Source of the DNA: JAEUKH01 sp964447205
GTDB lineage: Bacteria; Myxococcota_A; Polyangia; Polyangiales; Ga0077539
Length of the DNA: 64,000 nt
Assembly (NCBI GenBank): GCA_964447205.1
Contig: CAYUSB010000040.1
Span: 1-64,000 of the forward strand
Direction: 5' to 3'
Part shown: positions 54,079-64,000 of the stretch, in pieces
How the letters are laid out: the number at the start of each line of letters is the position of its first letter
How positions within the stretch are numbered: the stretch's first letter is position 1
Notes under the pieces: model-generated
What the model was told of the DNA's origin: nothing
Database searches by the model: none
The model's input: only the letters and a program-made list of their open reading frames with translations
Program-made: the position numbers and the translations under genes

Positions 54079-54729
54079 ATCCCACGCCCCCGCCTGCAGG
54101 GGTGAGCGCAGGCCGTAGAGCTTCTCCAGCCGCTCCATGCCCTCCCCCGCCCGTTGCACGGCGGGCGACTCCCCCAGCAGGTCGATCACCGTGCTCGGCA
54201 CCAAGCCCCCGAAGCCCCCATCGAGCACCTGCTCCAGCTGCGGGAAGTAGTCGTCGATCTCGTCGGGGTCTTGCAGGGCCTCGGGGCCCGCGGCCGGATG
54301 CGAGGCCGTGGTGGTGATGAGAGGCTCCCCCAGGGCCTGCACGAGGGCCTGGGCGACGGGGTGGGCCGAGACACGGATGCCCAGGGTCTTGCGCCTCATC
54401 ATCAGGAGCTTGGGCACCTCCCGGGTCGCCTCCAGGATGAACACATACGGCCCCGGAACGAGGTGCTTGAGGAACCGGTACTGGGCGTCGCGCACGACGG
54501 CAAACCGCGCGATCCCCGACAGGTCGGGGACCATCAGGGCCAGGGCGTGCTCCCGCTTCATCCGCTTCATGTCGTACAGGGCGTCGACGGCCCGCTTGTG
54601 GCTCATCGCGCAGCCGAGGGCGTACACGGTGTCGGTGGGATAGGCCACGCACCCGCCGTCGCGCAGGAGCTGAACGGCGCGGGCGATCTTGCGAGGCTCG
54701 GGGTGTTCGGGGTTGATCTCGATACGCAT
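54076..54729 (-). CDS. Sua5/YciO/YrdC family protein (YciO-like)
   Basis: A 217-residue member of the family that makes threonylcarbamoyl-AMP for tRNA t6A or, in the YciO branch, carries out a related but less certain reaction. YciO marks are GGCVAYPTDTVYALGCAMSH, KRMKREHALALMVPDLS, PGPYVFILEATREVP and LGIRVSAHPVAQALVQALGE, plus STVIDLLGESPAVQRAGEG near the end. The ATG at 54729 gives the expected N-terminus MRIEINPEHP; the frame extends nine codons further upstream without family match. Its stop lies inside the inverted-repeat arm. A separate TsaC was not seen in this window. Confidence 0.87.
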   Translation of the reverse strand: MRIEINPEHPEPRKIARAVQLLRDGGCVAYPTDTVYALGCAMSHKRAVDALYDMKRMKREHALALMVPDLSGIARFAVVRDAQYRFLKHLVPGPYVFILEATREVPKLLMMRRKTLGIRVSAHPVAQALVQALGEPLITTTASHPAAGPEALQDPDEIDDYFPQLEQVLDGGFGGLVPSTVIDLLGESPAVQRAGEGMERLEKLYGLRSPLQAGAWD

Positions 54730-54818
54730 GGGAGGGGCCGTCGGTGCCCCCCACACGGTGCGGAGGGCGGCGCGTTGTCGCAGAGCCCACGCAGCCGCGC
54801 AAGCCCTGTCCTACGCCC

Positions 54819-56513
54819 TCACGGACTGGTGGGTGCACGCCGCGGCTCTGTGCCTTCCCGCCCCAACAAATCCCCCTGCCGCGCGTGCTCGGGCGGGTCG
54901 ACGCCCAACAGGGCCGCCAGGGTCGCGGCCGTGCGCGGAAACTCCCGCCGCTCGGTGAGCTCCCCGTGCCGAACCCCCGGCCCCGACACCAACACCGGCA
55001 CCTCCGCGTCGCGGGCCCAGGGCGAACCGTGGCTCGTCCCGTGCCCGACGGGCATCCGCTCGTCGACCACAGACCCGTCAGCCGGCACGACATACAGCTC
55101 CCCCGCCACCCGCGGGTCGACCGACAAGGCCACCGCCCTGCGGACCGGGTCGGGGTCGTCGCGCCATCCTACGGCCTCGTCGCAGCGGTGCACCGCCCCC
55201 ACCCCCGGCAGCCTCCGCAAGCCCTCCTGGGCCGCCGCCAGGGCCCGGGCCCTCACGGCAGGGGCGAGGGCCTCCGGACGGAGATAGAGGTACGGCTGCA
55301 CGTACTCCGCCACCCAATCGCCAGGCCCCAGGGCCGCGTCGAGGGCCTCCTCGGCCGCGCGCACCACGTCCTCAAACTCGATCCGGGCCGCGGCGGTGTT
55401 TCCCGTGGTCCGCGCGCGCTCGACCAGGGGCATCACCCCGTGGTCGGCCGTGATCAACACCGACACCGTCGACCGGGCCTCGAGCTCACGCAGGAGGGCC
55501 CCGAGGGCCAGGTCGACCCGCACGAGGTTGTCCATGGCCTCCCACGACTCGGGCCCGAACACATGGCCCACGTAGTCGGTCCCCGAGACCGAGAGCATCA
55601 GGAGGTCGGGGGCCCCGTCGGCTCCGAGCTGCAGAGCCCGAACCGCAGCCCCGGCCGCGTCGGCGAGGTACTCCGTCGAGAACGGGGTCGCGAGGAAGGT
55701 CGTGAGCGGCCGGCTCGACCGCGACAGGAGGTGCGGGAAGGTCACCCCGAGGCCGTACCAGTCGCCCTCCCCCGGGGCGTCGTCGGGCACGCCCGAGGCC
55801 ACGAGGGAGGCCCGGTCGAGGGGTTCCCAGGGGCGGTCGAAGTAGCCCGCCACCGGGTGCTCGGCGTTGAAGGCCGCCAGCCACGCCGGAACCTCCGGGG
55901 CATAGTGGGCGCTCGTGGTCATGCCCCGGGCCGCCTCGGTGTACCACACGGCCGCGTCGGGTCGCTGGCCCCCAGGGATCACCGCCCCGCGGTCCTTCAT
56001 CGACAACGAGGCGATGCGGGTGTCGCCCGTACGCCCCGCCGCCGCGCGACGCAGCACGTCCGCCACGGTCTCGGCCCGCAAGGCCGACGGGGACACGAAG
56101 CTCCCGGCCTCGCCTCCGTGCTCGACGGTGCGGCCATCGTCAAGGACCCCGACCATCGTCCGACGGGCCCGGTCCCAGCGGCGGTTGGCCACGATCCCGG
56201 AGTCGGCCGGAGGGGCCCCGGTGTAGATGGCCGCGTGACCGGGGCCTGTGTAGGTTCCGGCGTAGGTGAAGGCCACCCGGTGGGCCCACAGGCCGCGGCG
56301 TTGGGTGGTCTTGAGGATCCCGTCGTCGCGCAGGAGGCCGTGATGGCGCTCAAGCACCCAGCTCCCCACCTGGTCGAGGACCACCGAGAGCACGAGGCGG
56401 GCGGGCACGGGAGGGGCCGTGGCGGCCGGGGCGGCGGTGGGTTGTACGGGGCGGGCGGCGCAGCCGAGGGCCACGAGGGCCAGGAGGCCGAGGCGAGCGA
56501 AGGGAGGGGCCAT
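54819..56513 (-). CDS. alkaline-phosphatase-superfamily phosphodiesterase lipoprotein
   Basis: A 564-residue lipoprotein (LLALVALGC lipobox) of the alkaline phosphatase / type I phosphodiesterase superfamily, closest in pattern to PafA-like enzymes. Metal Asp in LSVVLDQVGS, nucleophile Thr in FTYAGTYTGPGHAAIYTG, second-site residues in LLMLSVSGTDYVGHVFGP and ITADHGVMPL, and a late His in PVGHGTSHGSPW. The substrate is a phosphomonoester or diester; the secreted location suggests phosphate scavenging. A GTG precedes the ATG at 56513 by one codon. No Pho box was recognised. Confidence 0.85.
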   Translation of the reverse strand: MAPPFARLGLLALVALGCAARPVQPTAAPAATAPPVPARLVLSVVLDQVGSWVLERHHGLLRDDGILKTTQRRGLWAHRVAFTYAGTYTGPGHAAIYTGAPPADSGIVANRRWDRARRTMVGVLDDGRTVEHGGEAGSFVSPSALRAETVADVLRRAAAGRTGDTRIASLSMKDRGAVIPGGQRPDAAVWYTEAARGMTTSAHYAPEVPAWLAAFNAEHPVAGYFDRPWEPLDRASLVASGVPDDAPGEGDWYGLGVTFPHLLSRSSRPLTTFLATPFSTEYLADAAGAAVRALQLGADGAPDLLMLSVSGTDYVGHVFGPESWEAMDNLVRVDLALGALLRELEARSTVSVLITADHGVMPLVERARTTGNTAAARIEFEDVVRAAEEALDAALGPGDWVAEYVQPYLYLRPEALAPAVRARALAAAQEGLRRLPGVGAVHRCDEAVGWRDDPDPVRRAVALSVDPRVAGELYVVPADGSVVDERMPVGHGTSHGSPWARDAEVPVLVSGPGVRHGELTERREFPRTAATLAALLGVDPPEHARQGDLLGREGTEPRRAPTSP

Positions 56514-56538
56514 CACGAGGCCCGGGAGGGTACACGAT

Positions 56539-58260
<1,722 letters not shown>

Positions 58261-58361
58261 GAGGGCACGATACCACCGCGGGAGGATTCCGCGTGCACGC
58301 CTTGCAGAGCGTACTGCCCGCTCCCCCATCGGGGCCCGCACAGGCTATAGTCCCCGACGCC

Positions 58362-59018
58362 ATGGTGTATGTAGGCTGCTCGGGGTTCCCCGTCCCAGCG
58401 ACGCGGTATTTGAAGGAATTTCTCGTGACCGAGGTGGCCGACACCCACCTCGGGGTCCCGGGTCCGGCCCTGGTCCGCCGCTGGCGCCGCGAGGCCCCTC
58501 CGGGGTTTGTCTTCACCGCCCTGTGCCCCCGCGAGCTCACCGCCGAGGGGTTCGCCCCCAACGCCGCGGCCGAGGCCGCCTGGCAGGCCTTCGTGCCTGT
58601 CGCCCGCGACCTCGAGGCCCGGGCCCTGGTCGTCCTCTCCCCGTCCGACCTCCCCCACTCCAAGGCCCTGCGCGCCCAGCTCAAGTCCTTCTTCGAGCGC
58701 CTCCGCACCCCCCACCTCGCCCCCCTGGTCTGGGAGCCCCCGGTCTCCTGGGACATCAAAGAGGCCGAAGCCCTCGTCAAAGACCTCGGGGTCCTCGTAG
58801 CCCGCGACCCCTTCCGCCACCCCGCCTCCCTGCGCACCGACCGGGTCTACTACCGACTCACCGGTCAGGCAGGCTTCAAGTCCCGCTACGAAGACCTCGC
58901 CCTGGAGTCCGTGGCCAAGGCCGTGGCGGGCACCAAGGCCGAAGAGGTCATCGCCATCCTGGCCAACGTCGACATGTATGCCGACGCCAAACGCCTCCGT
59001 CGCCTGCTCGACCGCTGA
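58362..59018 (+). CDS. DUF72 family protein
   Basis: A 218-residue DUF72 protein (TIM-barrel-like, function unknown). It starts MVYVGCSGFPVPATRYLKEF, the family N-terminal strand, and has FVFTALCPRELTAEGF, LVVLSPSDLPHSKALR, PLVWEPPVSWD and the closing VIAILANVDMYADAKRL. Family members run about 220-300 residues, so this is at the short end. The ATG at 58362 is preferred; an in-frame ATG 23 codons earlier adds a non-conserved leader. The next gene starts 33 bases downstream on the same strand. Confidence 0.85.
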   Translation: MVYVGCSGFPVPATRYLKEFLVTEVADTHLGVPGPALVRRWRREAPPGFVFTALCPRELTAEGFAPNAAAEAAWQAFVPVARDLEARALVVLSPSDLPHSKALRAQLKSFFERLRTPHLAPLVWEPPVSWDIKEAEALVKDLGVLVARDPFRHPASLRTDRVYYRLTGQAGFKSRYEDLALESVAKAVAGTKAEEVIAILANVDMYADAKRLRRLLDR

Positions 59019-59051
59019 GGGCCCCGACGGCCCGTCTCCCCCGCCCCGCCC

Positions 59052-59726
59052 ATGTACGAGGACGCCGTCATCCTCCTGGTGATGTCCGCCGCAGCCGCCC
59101 TGGCCCCTGCGGCGTCCCTCGCCCGGACCCTCCGCCTGCGCAAGGAGTTCGACCGGCTCACCCCCGTCTGGCAGGCGTGGGCCCGGGGCCACGGGTACAC
59201 CTTCGTACACGGCAACCGCAGCCTCCTGTCGCCGCAGTCCCCGCAGGTCCGCGGGCTCATCAGCCCCCAGAGCCAGGCCCTGTGGACCCTCGACACGATG
59301 GACCTCGACCCCGCGGCCATGCCCATCCCCGCGGCCGAGCCCGTGTTTCAGCGCCAGGCCTACACCGTCATCGCGGGCCGAGCCCTCACCCACATCCCGG
59401 CCACCGTGGTGGTCCGCAACCGGCAGCTCCACGGCCACCTCGCGCCCCCCCAAGGCTACCGGGCCATGGACCTCTCGGACTCCCTCTTCGACGAGCTCTG
59501 CCAGGTCCTCACCGACGACGAGCGGGTGGCCCGGACCCTGCTCGACCCGCGCACCCGCAAGGCCCTGGTGGTCCTGGCCCAGAGGGCCTTCGTGTTTACC
59601 TGCGTGGAGGGGGCTGTATGGATCCGCTGGCCGCGCCGCGAGACCGACCCGGCCCTGCTCGACGCCGGGGTCGAGGCCCTCGTCGGGGCCTGCGTCCCCC
59701 GCGGGGGGGCCCTGCCCTGGCGCTGA
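59052..59726 (+). CDS. hypothetical membrane-anchored protein
   Basis: A 224-residue protein with a single N-terminal hydrophobic helix (VILLVMSAAAALAPAASLA, about 6-24) and a cytoplasmic or periplasmic globular part. The latter has strands such as TFVHGNRSLLSP and FVFTCVEGAVWIRWP and a short acidic helix (SLFDELCQVLTDDERV). No family recognised. It lies 33 bases after the DUF72 gene and is probably co-transcribed. It converges on the RluA-type gene with only 17 bases between stops. Confidence 0.65.
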   Translation: MYEDAVILLVMSAAAALAPAASLARTLRLRKEFDRLTPVWQAWARGHGYTFVHGNRSLLSPQSPQVRGLISPQSQALWTLDTMDLDPAAMPIPAAEPVFQRQAYTVIAGRALTHIPATVVVRNRQLHGHLAPPQGYRAMDLSDSLFDELCQVLTDDERVARTLLDPRTRKALVVLAQRAFVFTCVEGAVWIRWPRRETDPALLDAGVEALVGACVPRGGALPWR

Positions 59727-59743
59727 CCTCTACCCCGCGGCGG

Positions 59744-60703
59744 TCAGTCGCCCCCGAGGGCCTCCAGGGCCCGCAAGGCCCGCAGGAAATCGTCCGGGAG
59801 GGGGGACTCAAACCGCAGGGTCTCGCCCGTCACCGGGTGCACGAAGCCCAACACCGCGGCGTGCAGGGCCTGACGCCCCAGGGCCGCGGCGATGGCCCGG
59901 AGGCCAGGGTGCTTCGGGGTCCGGCCGTACATCGCGTCGCCGAGGAGGGGATACCCCGCCTCGGAAAGATGCACCCGGATCTGGTGGGTCCGACCCGTCT
60001 CCAGGGTGCACCCCACCCGCGAGGCCACCCCGTCGCCGAGGAGGGCCTCGCGGCGGCAGTGGGTGACGGCCCGGCGGTCGGAGGCCACCTTGCCCGTAAA
60101 CTTCATCCGGTCGCGGGGATGACGCCCATACGGGGTGTCGTAGTGGGCCGACTCCGGAACCGTCCCCTCGACCAGGGCCACGTACCGGCGCTCGATGTCG
60201 TGGGCACGAAACCGGGCCTCGAGCCCGACCCGGGCCGCGGGCGAGCGGGCCACCACCAGGAGCCCCGAGGTGTCGCGGTCGATCCGGTGCACGATGCCGG
60301 GGCGGAGGGGGTCTCCGTCGGCGTCGTCGACCGAGGCGTGATGCAGGACGGCGTTGACGAGGGTCCCGGTGGCGTGACCCTTGGCGGGGTGCACGACGAG
60401 GCCCGCGGGTTTGTCGACCACGAGGAGGTGCTCGTCCTCGAAGATCACCGTCAGGGGAATGGCCTCGGGCTCGGCCCGGGAGGGCTCCGGGGGCGGAACC
60501 TCCACCGCGAAGACCTCGCCCCCCTTCACCCGCGCGCTGGAGCGTACGACCATCCCGTGCAGGGTTACCCGCCCCTCGTCGCACAGGCGGGACAGGACCG
60601 AACGAGACAACCCCTCGTCCACCAGGTGGGCCGCGAGGGCCCGGTCGATGCGTTCGCCCACCTCGGCTTGGGTCACCGCCACCTGGAGGAGCCGGGGGCT
60701 CAC
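59744..60703 (-). CDS. RluA-family pseudouridine synthase
   Basis: A 319-residue RNA pseudouridine synthase with an N-terminal S4 domain (about 14-70, RIDRALAAHLVDEGLSRS) and the RluA catalytic core. The catalytic Asp is in PGIVHRIDRDTSGLLVVA; further marks are IFEDEHLLVVDKPAGLVVHP and CTLETGRTHQIRVHLSEAG. With an S4 domain and this length it resembles RluD, which modifies 23S rRNA, but the exact target cannot be read. The GTG start at 60703 overlaps the stop of an 87-residue gene (GTGA), so the two are translationally coupled. Confidence 0.9.
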   Translation of the reverse strand: MSPRLLQVAVTQAEVGERIDRALAAHLVDEGLSRSVLSRLCDEGRVTLHGMVVRSSARVKGGEVFAVEVPPPEPSRAEPEAIPLTVIFEDEHLLVVDKPAGLVVHPAKGHATGTLVNAVLHHASVDDADGDPLRPGIVHRIDRDTSGLLVVARSPAARVGLEARFRAHDIERRYVALVEGTVPESAHYDTPYGRHPRDRMKFTGKVASDRRAVTHCRREALLGDGVASRVGCTLETGRTHQIRVHLSEAGYPLLGDAMYGRTPKHPGLRAIAAALGRQALHAAVLGFVHPVTGETLRFESPLPDDFLRALRALEALGGD

Positions 60704-60963
60704 CAGACCTTGGACTTGATGTGCCGCTTGGACTTCACGAGGATGTCGACGATGGCCCGGCCGTAGAAGTTTTTGAGGTAGAGCTCCTGGGCCACGCGGG
60801 AGCGGTAGAGCTGTCGACCCTCCTCGATCTCCTCGGCGAGGACATCGAAGAGGGTGTCCTCCTGGATCCCCTTGGTGATCTTCTCCTCGTTGTAGAGGGA
60901 CAGGTCGCTGGCGATGGCCCGCGCGAGGCGGCGGGCGGCGTCCTCGGTCTCGATAAGGGGCAT
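60700..60963 (-). CDS. small conserved hypothetical protein
   Basis: An 87-residue, highly charged, mostly helical protein (MPLIETEDAARRLARAIASD, FDVLAEEIEEGRQLYRSRV, DILVKSKRHIKSKVW). No signal or membrane helix. I take the ATG at 60963; the frame upstream is Arg/Gly-rich and implausible. It ends overlapping the RluA-type gene by GTGA. The position upstream of a pseudouridine synthase and the basic C-terminus suggest a possible role with RNA, which is inference. Confidence 0.8.
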   Translation of the reverse strand: MPLIETEDAARRLARAIASDLSLYNEEKITKGIQEDTLFDVLAEEIEEGRQLYRSRVAQELYLKNFYGRAIVDILVKSKRHIKSKVW

Positions 60964-61052
60964 GGCCCGGACCGTACCACGCCCCGCCCCGCCCTCACAA
61001 CGACGCGCAGGGCCCACAACCTCCGCCCCATTCAGGTACGATCCCCACAACC

Positions 61053-62216
61053 ATGAACGTTCGCCCTCTCCCGATGTTTCTCCTCGGCCTCGCGGCGTCC
61101 CTCGGGGCCTGCGGGGACAGCACCCAGGCCCCCGCCCCCGGAGCCGACGCCTCGACCGGTCGTCGGGCCCGCGGCGACGACTACTGCGCCAGCCAACCCT
61201 CCATCCCCTGCCCGGCCCGGGCCGTGGCCACCTGCGGGGTCTGCGTGATCCCCCCCGGGCGCGTCGAGCCCATGGAGCGGACCCACTGCGACGCCACCCG
61301 CCGACGGGAGTTCTGCCAGACGGCGGCCCAGGTCCGGCGGCCCAACTGGTCGTGTTATGCCCCGGGGGGAGCCCCCGCCCCGGCCACCTCCGAGCGGGTC
61401 ACCCTTTGGGGCTCGGTCAAGGTCTTCGGCAACGGCGGCGACAGCCAGCACATCCGGGTGACGGTGCACAGGGTCGGGGCCGATGGGATGCCCGGAGAGA
61501 CCCTCGGGACCACCGTGAGCGACCTGTCCCACCCGGCGGCCGGGACCGAGGACGTGTACAGCCCCTCGGGCGACCAGGTGACCTTCACCCGCCGCCTCGG
61601 GGGCTTCGAGATCGCCAACGTCCCGACCGAGACCGAGCTCCTCGTCGTCACCGAGGGCGACGCCGCCGACCCCATCGCCACGGGCAATTTCTCGCACCGG
61701 GTCTACGACTACAACGTCCTCCTGCGCAACGCCGACATCAACGCCGAGCAGGCCCCCATGGGGGTCGGGGGCGAGCGCCGGGTGCGCTTCACCCCGCGGG
61801 TGATCTCCAACGCCGACTGGTCGTCCATCCCGTCGACGAGCGGGCTCACCTCGGGCATCACCCCGGGCCGGGGGGCGGTGGCCGGGGAGGTTCACGACTG
61901 CGACGACGTGCGGATCGCCAACGCCAGCGTGGCGAGCAACCCCAGCCGGGCCTGGGACGGCCCCGTGGTCTATTTCTCCGAGAACGACACCAACCCCCTG
62001 CCCGACATCTCCCGCGAAAACCGCGGGACCTCCATCCTCGGCACCTACGCCTTGCTCGACATGGAGCCGGGCCCCGTGGCCGTAGCCGCCCTCGGCTACG
62101 ACGACGACCGCCAGACCCTCGTGCACGCCGGCAGCTTCCGCGCCCGGGTCTTCCCCGGGGCCATCACGGTCGTGACCTTCCGCGGCCTGCGCCCGTGGCA
62201 GGCCCCCGCCCGCTGA
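61053..62216 (+). CDS. lipoprotein of unknown function
   Basis: A 387-residue lipoprotein: MFLLGLAASLGAC with an LGAC lipobox. A Cys-containing region (about 40-105; paired Cys in CASQPSIPC and CGVCVIPPG) precedes beta-rich domains with carboxypeptidase-regulatory-like or cell-surface character (ERVTLWGSVKVFGNGGDSQH, GTYALLDMEPGPVAVAALGY). The ...GEVHDCDDVRIANASV... segment looks like the start of a second prealbumin-like repeat. No catalytic motif seen. It is followed after 33 bases by another lipoprotein gene on the same strand. Confidence 0.75.
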   Translation: MNVRPLPMFLLGLAASLGACGDSTQAPAPGADASTGRRARGDDYCASQPSIPCPARAVATCGVCVIPPGRVEPMERTHCDATRRREFCQTAAQVRRPNWSCYAPGGAPAPATSERVTLWGSVKVFGNGGDSQHIRVTVHRVGADGMPGETLGTTVSDLSHPAAGTEDVYSPSGDQVTFTRRLGGFEIANVPTETELLVVTEGDAADPIATGNFSHRVYDYNVLLRNADINAEQAPMGVGGERRVRFTPRVISNADWSSIPSTSGLTSGITPGRGAVAGEVHDCDDVRIANASVASNPSRAWDGPVVYFSENDTNPLPDISRENRGTSILGTYALLDMEPGPVAVAALGYDDDRQTLVHAGSFRARVFPGAITVVTFRGLRPWQAPAR

Positions 62217-62249
62217 TCGCCCCCTCACCCCCCCCGAGGAGCTCTGCCC

Positions 62250-63023
62250 TTGCGCGCCCCCGCGCTTGATCGAAGGGCCCCAGGGCGGCACACTGCCCTC
62301 ATCGTGACCTTTCTTCTTCGCCCTCTGCTTCACCAGCGGCGGGGCTTCGCCCTCGGTCTCCTCGCCCTCTCTGTGGGCTGCGGCGACGCCCTGCCCCTCG
62401 ACGCCAACCTCGGCCCCTTCGTCTACGAGGTCGACCTCGCCCGCATCACCCTCCCCGAGCCCTGGCGCAGCGGGACGACCCTGGCCGCCCTGTCCTGTCA
62501 GAGCCCTGCCCAATGCCCCACCCTCGGGCCCGGGGCCCCGGCCCTGCGCTGCACGGCCGGGTTGTGCGACCCAGACCCCTTCCCCTTCGACCTGTCCATG
62601 CCCGAGGCCATCGACCTGTCCACCAGCGTCCCGGGCCTCGAGTCCCTCGGGGGCTCACTCCAGAGCGTGACCATCACCACCGTACGCTACGCCGGGCGCT
62701 CGGCCTCGGCCTCGGTGGCCGTAGGCCCCACCGACCTGTACTGGGGCCCCGAGAGCGCCAGCGGGATCGGGTCCGACGGGGTGCGGCTCCTTGCCCGGGT
62801 CCCGGTGCTCCGGGTCGACCGCACCGGGGCCCTCGACGGGACGGTCTCGCCCAATCCCGACGGGGCCGCGGCCCTGTCGCAGCACCTCACCCGCACCTCC
62901 CGCCGCTTCCGGATCTTCGCCCGCGCCGCGGTCGACCTCACCCCCCGAGGAGCCCTGCCCGCGGGACGGGCCTCGGTGTCCGTCCAGCTCTCGGTGCGTG
63001 TGACCGGCCAGCTCCTGCCGTGA
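62250..63023 (+). CDS. lipoprotein of unknown function
   Basis: A 257-residue lipoprotein: basic leader RPLLHQRRGF, hydrophobic LALGLLALSVGC with SVGC lipobox (reading GFALGLLALSVGC). The mature part has one Cys cluster (CQSPAQCPTLG, CTAGLCDPDPFP) then a beta-rich region with repeated hydrophobic/Ser-Val strands (SLQSVTITTVRYAGR, GRASVSVQLSVRVTGQ). The TTG at 62250 has GAGGAG eight bases upstream; a GTG at 62304 is an alternative start with a more compact signal. Unknown function; probably co-transcribed with the preceding lipoprotein. Confidence 0.72.
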   Translation: MRAPALDRRAPGRHTALIVTFLLRPLLHQRRGFALGLLALSVGCGDALPLDANLGPFVYEVDLARITLPEPWRSGTTLAALSCQSPAQCPTLGPGAPALRCTAGLCDPDPFPFDLSMPEAIDLSTSVPGLESLGGSLQSVTITTVRYAGRSASASVAVGPTDLYWGPESASGIGSDGVRLLARVPVLRVDRTGALDGTVSPNPDGAAALSQHLTRTSRRFRIFARAAVDLTPRGALPAGRASVSVQLSVRVTGQLLP

Positions 63024-63201
63024 GACCCCGATGCCACAACGTCCGGCGCCCCGCAGCGGCTTCGAAAGACTCTGTGCCCGCGTTGCCCGGACCGTGTGAT
63101 AAACCTTGCGGCGACCCGTCGGGGTCGAGTCAAAACCGAGCCCGCCCCGTGCGCCCGCACGCACCATCCGGGCACCTTCACCCCTCAGAGAGAATCGCAC
63201 C

Positions 63202-63786
63202 GTGGATGACAACCCTTCGCCGCCGCACAGCAGCTCCAATGGGAAATTTGCCGTCATCGGTCTGCTCCTGCTGCTCGGAGGCGGCGCGGGGATCTACCAC
63301 CTGACCCAGAGCCCGCCCGCTCCTCCGCCTCCGCCCCTGGTGCACGACGCCGGACGTGCCCCGGTGGTCACCCCGCAGCTCGCCGCCGCGATCGAGCTCC
63401 CCCCCGAAGAGCCAGACGCCGGGCCGCCCCAGGTCCCCGACGCGGGGCCCCAGCGGGTGCGGACGGTGATCCGGTACGTCTCCGAGTGCAACGGGACCCT
63501 GGCCAACCCCGGCGGGGTTCAGCGCAGCGCCCAGGCCAACTTCGGGGCCCTGCGGGCGTGTTACGAGCGCGAGCTCCGCGGCAACAACTCCCTCCGCGGC
63601 CCCCTCACGGCCCAGCTCAAGATCAACACCCAGGGCCGGGCCGAGGAGGTCCGGGTGTCGACCCCCATGTCGAGCCGCCCCCTCGTCGAGTGCGTCAAAG
63701 GGGTCTTGCGTCGCATCACCTACCCCGCGGCCCGCGGGGGCTGCGCCCTGTCTGAGGTCCGCTTCAACTTCAGCCCACGCGAATGA
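63202..63786 (+). CDS. AgmX/PglI C-terminal domain protein, single TM anchor
   Basis: A 194-residue protein with a membrane helix (FAVIGLLLLLGGGAGIY, about 15-31), a Pro-rich linker (SPPAPPPPPLVHDAG) and a TonB-like AgmX/PglI C-terminal domain (ALRACYERELRGNNSLRGPL, QLKINTQGRAEEVRVS, LVECVKGVLRRITYP). Proteins with this domain belong to the myxobacterial motility/envelope set, where it acts as a periplasmic link. I take GTG 63202, which places the anchor near the N-terminus; the frame is open for 32 more codons upstream without pattern. It overlaps the converging partial gene by 17 bases. Confidence 0.8.
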   Translation: MDDNPSPPHSSSNGKFAVIGLLLLLGGGAGIYHLTQSPPAPPPPPLVHDAGRAPVVTPQLAAAIELPPEEPDAGPPQVPDAGPQRVRTVIRYVSECNGTLANPGGVQRSAQANFGALRACYERELRGNNSLRGPLTAQLKINTQGRAEEVRVSTPMSSRPLVECVKGVLRRITYPAARGGCALSEVRFNFSPRE

Positions 63787-64000
63787 CGCTGCGCGGGCGG
63801 GGAGCCCCCTTGGCGACCTCGACCCGCATCGGGGCGACCTGCACCCGCCCGAGGGCCCGCACCCGCTCCCACAGGGGCCACCACTCGTACAAGACCGACT
63901 CCAGGGGCCGCCACAAGGCCACCCAGGCCAGGATGGTGACGCCCTCCCGCAGGGTCACCGCCGCTCCGCGGGTCGACACCCGGTCGAGCCAATCCACCAG
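63770..64000 (-). CDS. hypothetical protein, N-terminus off window
   Basis: The last 76 or so residues of a protein entering from the right edge. It carries one hydrophobic or amphipathic Trp-rich segment (GVTILAWVALWRPLESVLYE) followed by a basic tail with RVQVAPMRVEV. A GTG at 63997 could be an internal Val or a start; the frame stays open to the edge. No family assigned. It converges on the AgmX-like gene with overlapping ends. Confidence 0.5.
   Translation of the reverse strand: MVDWLDRVSTRGAAVTLREGVTILAWVALWRPLESVLYEWWPLWERVRALGRVQVAPMRVEVAKGAPRPRSVIRVG

Overview
The window comes from a very GC-rich genome with strongly G/C-biased third codon positions. It is most likely a myxobacterium (Myxococcota, Polyangiales-like). 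The evidence is: giant Ser/Thr kinase–ATPase–histidine kinase hybrids, response-regulator/adenylate-cyclase fusions, Cys-rich 'HCGxCGxxC' repeat lipoproteins, thrombospondin-3/OmpA proteins, an AgmX/PglI C-terminal domain and a gliding-type PilZ domain. No rRNA, tRNA, CRISPR array or transposase was seen.

Layout. 0-4.6 kb: a partial Cys-rich lipoprotein, a small secreted protein and a two-helix membrane protein. 4.8-7.4 kb: an accessory patch with a DUF433/DUF5615 toxin-antitoxin pair and a lower-GC two-gene unit, Nmad2-Nmad3 (nucleotide-modification-associated domains), next to about 0.9 kb of non-coding, repeat-bearing DNA. 8.2-17 kb: a 1994-residue DUF3686-type AAA+ ATPase ending in a PilZ-like domain, its flotillin/SPFH partner, and RNA 2'-phosphotransferase KptA. 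17-31.7 kb: a saccharopine-dehydrogenase-like reductase converging on a run of five co-directional genes: a kinase/ATPase/histidine kinase, an FAD oxidoreductase, an unknown protein, a polyprenyl synthase and a double acetoacetate-decarboxylase-like protein with a jacalin-like tail. 31.8-38.2 kb: a pseudokinase-REC-cyclase, an FAD oxidoreductase coupled to purN and purM, and a rhodanese-ThiF/MoeB protein. 38.2-42.3 kb: an SRPBCC gene broken by a 37-nt poly-C tract, a CBM9-like lipoprotein and a GH31 lipoprotein. 42.3-51.3 kb: a REC-cyclase, a hybrid kinase, a second giant sensor, and a small gene with an in-frame UGA followed by a bacterial SECIS-like hairpin, which makes it a candidate selenoprotein. 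51.3-64 kb: a truncated metallo-hydrolase, a calcium-repeat protein, a 161-bp inverted-repeat element, YciO, a phosphodiesterase, an OmpA/TSP3 protein, DUF72, an RluA pseudouridine synthase, lipoproteins and an AgmX-like protein.

The most noteworthy items are the candidate selenoprotein (50912-51292), which conventional gene calling would cut at codon 76; the poly-C tract at 38746-38782, which puts the SRPBCC gene out of frame with its natural end; the Nmad2/Nmad3 pair; the inverted-repeat element at 53918-54078; and several unusual fusions (AAA+-PilZ, decarboxylase-decarboxylase-jacalin, pseudokinase-REC-cyclase). Many genes overlap by GTGA or ATGA, which helped fix starts and ends.
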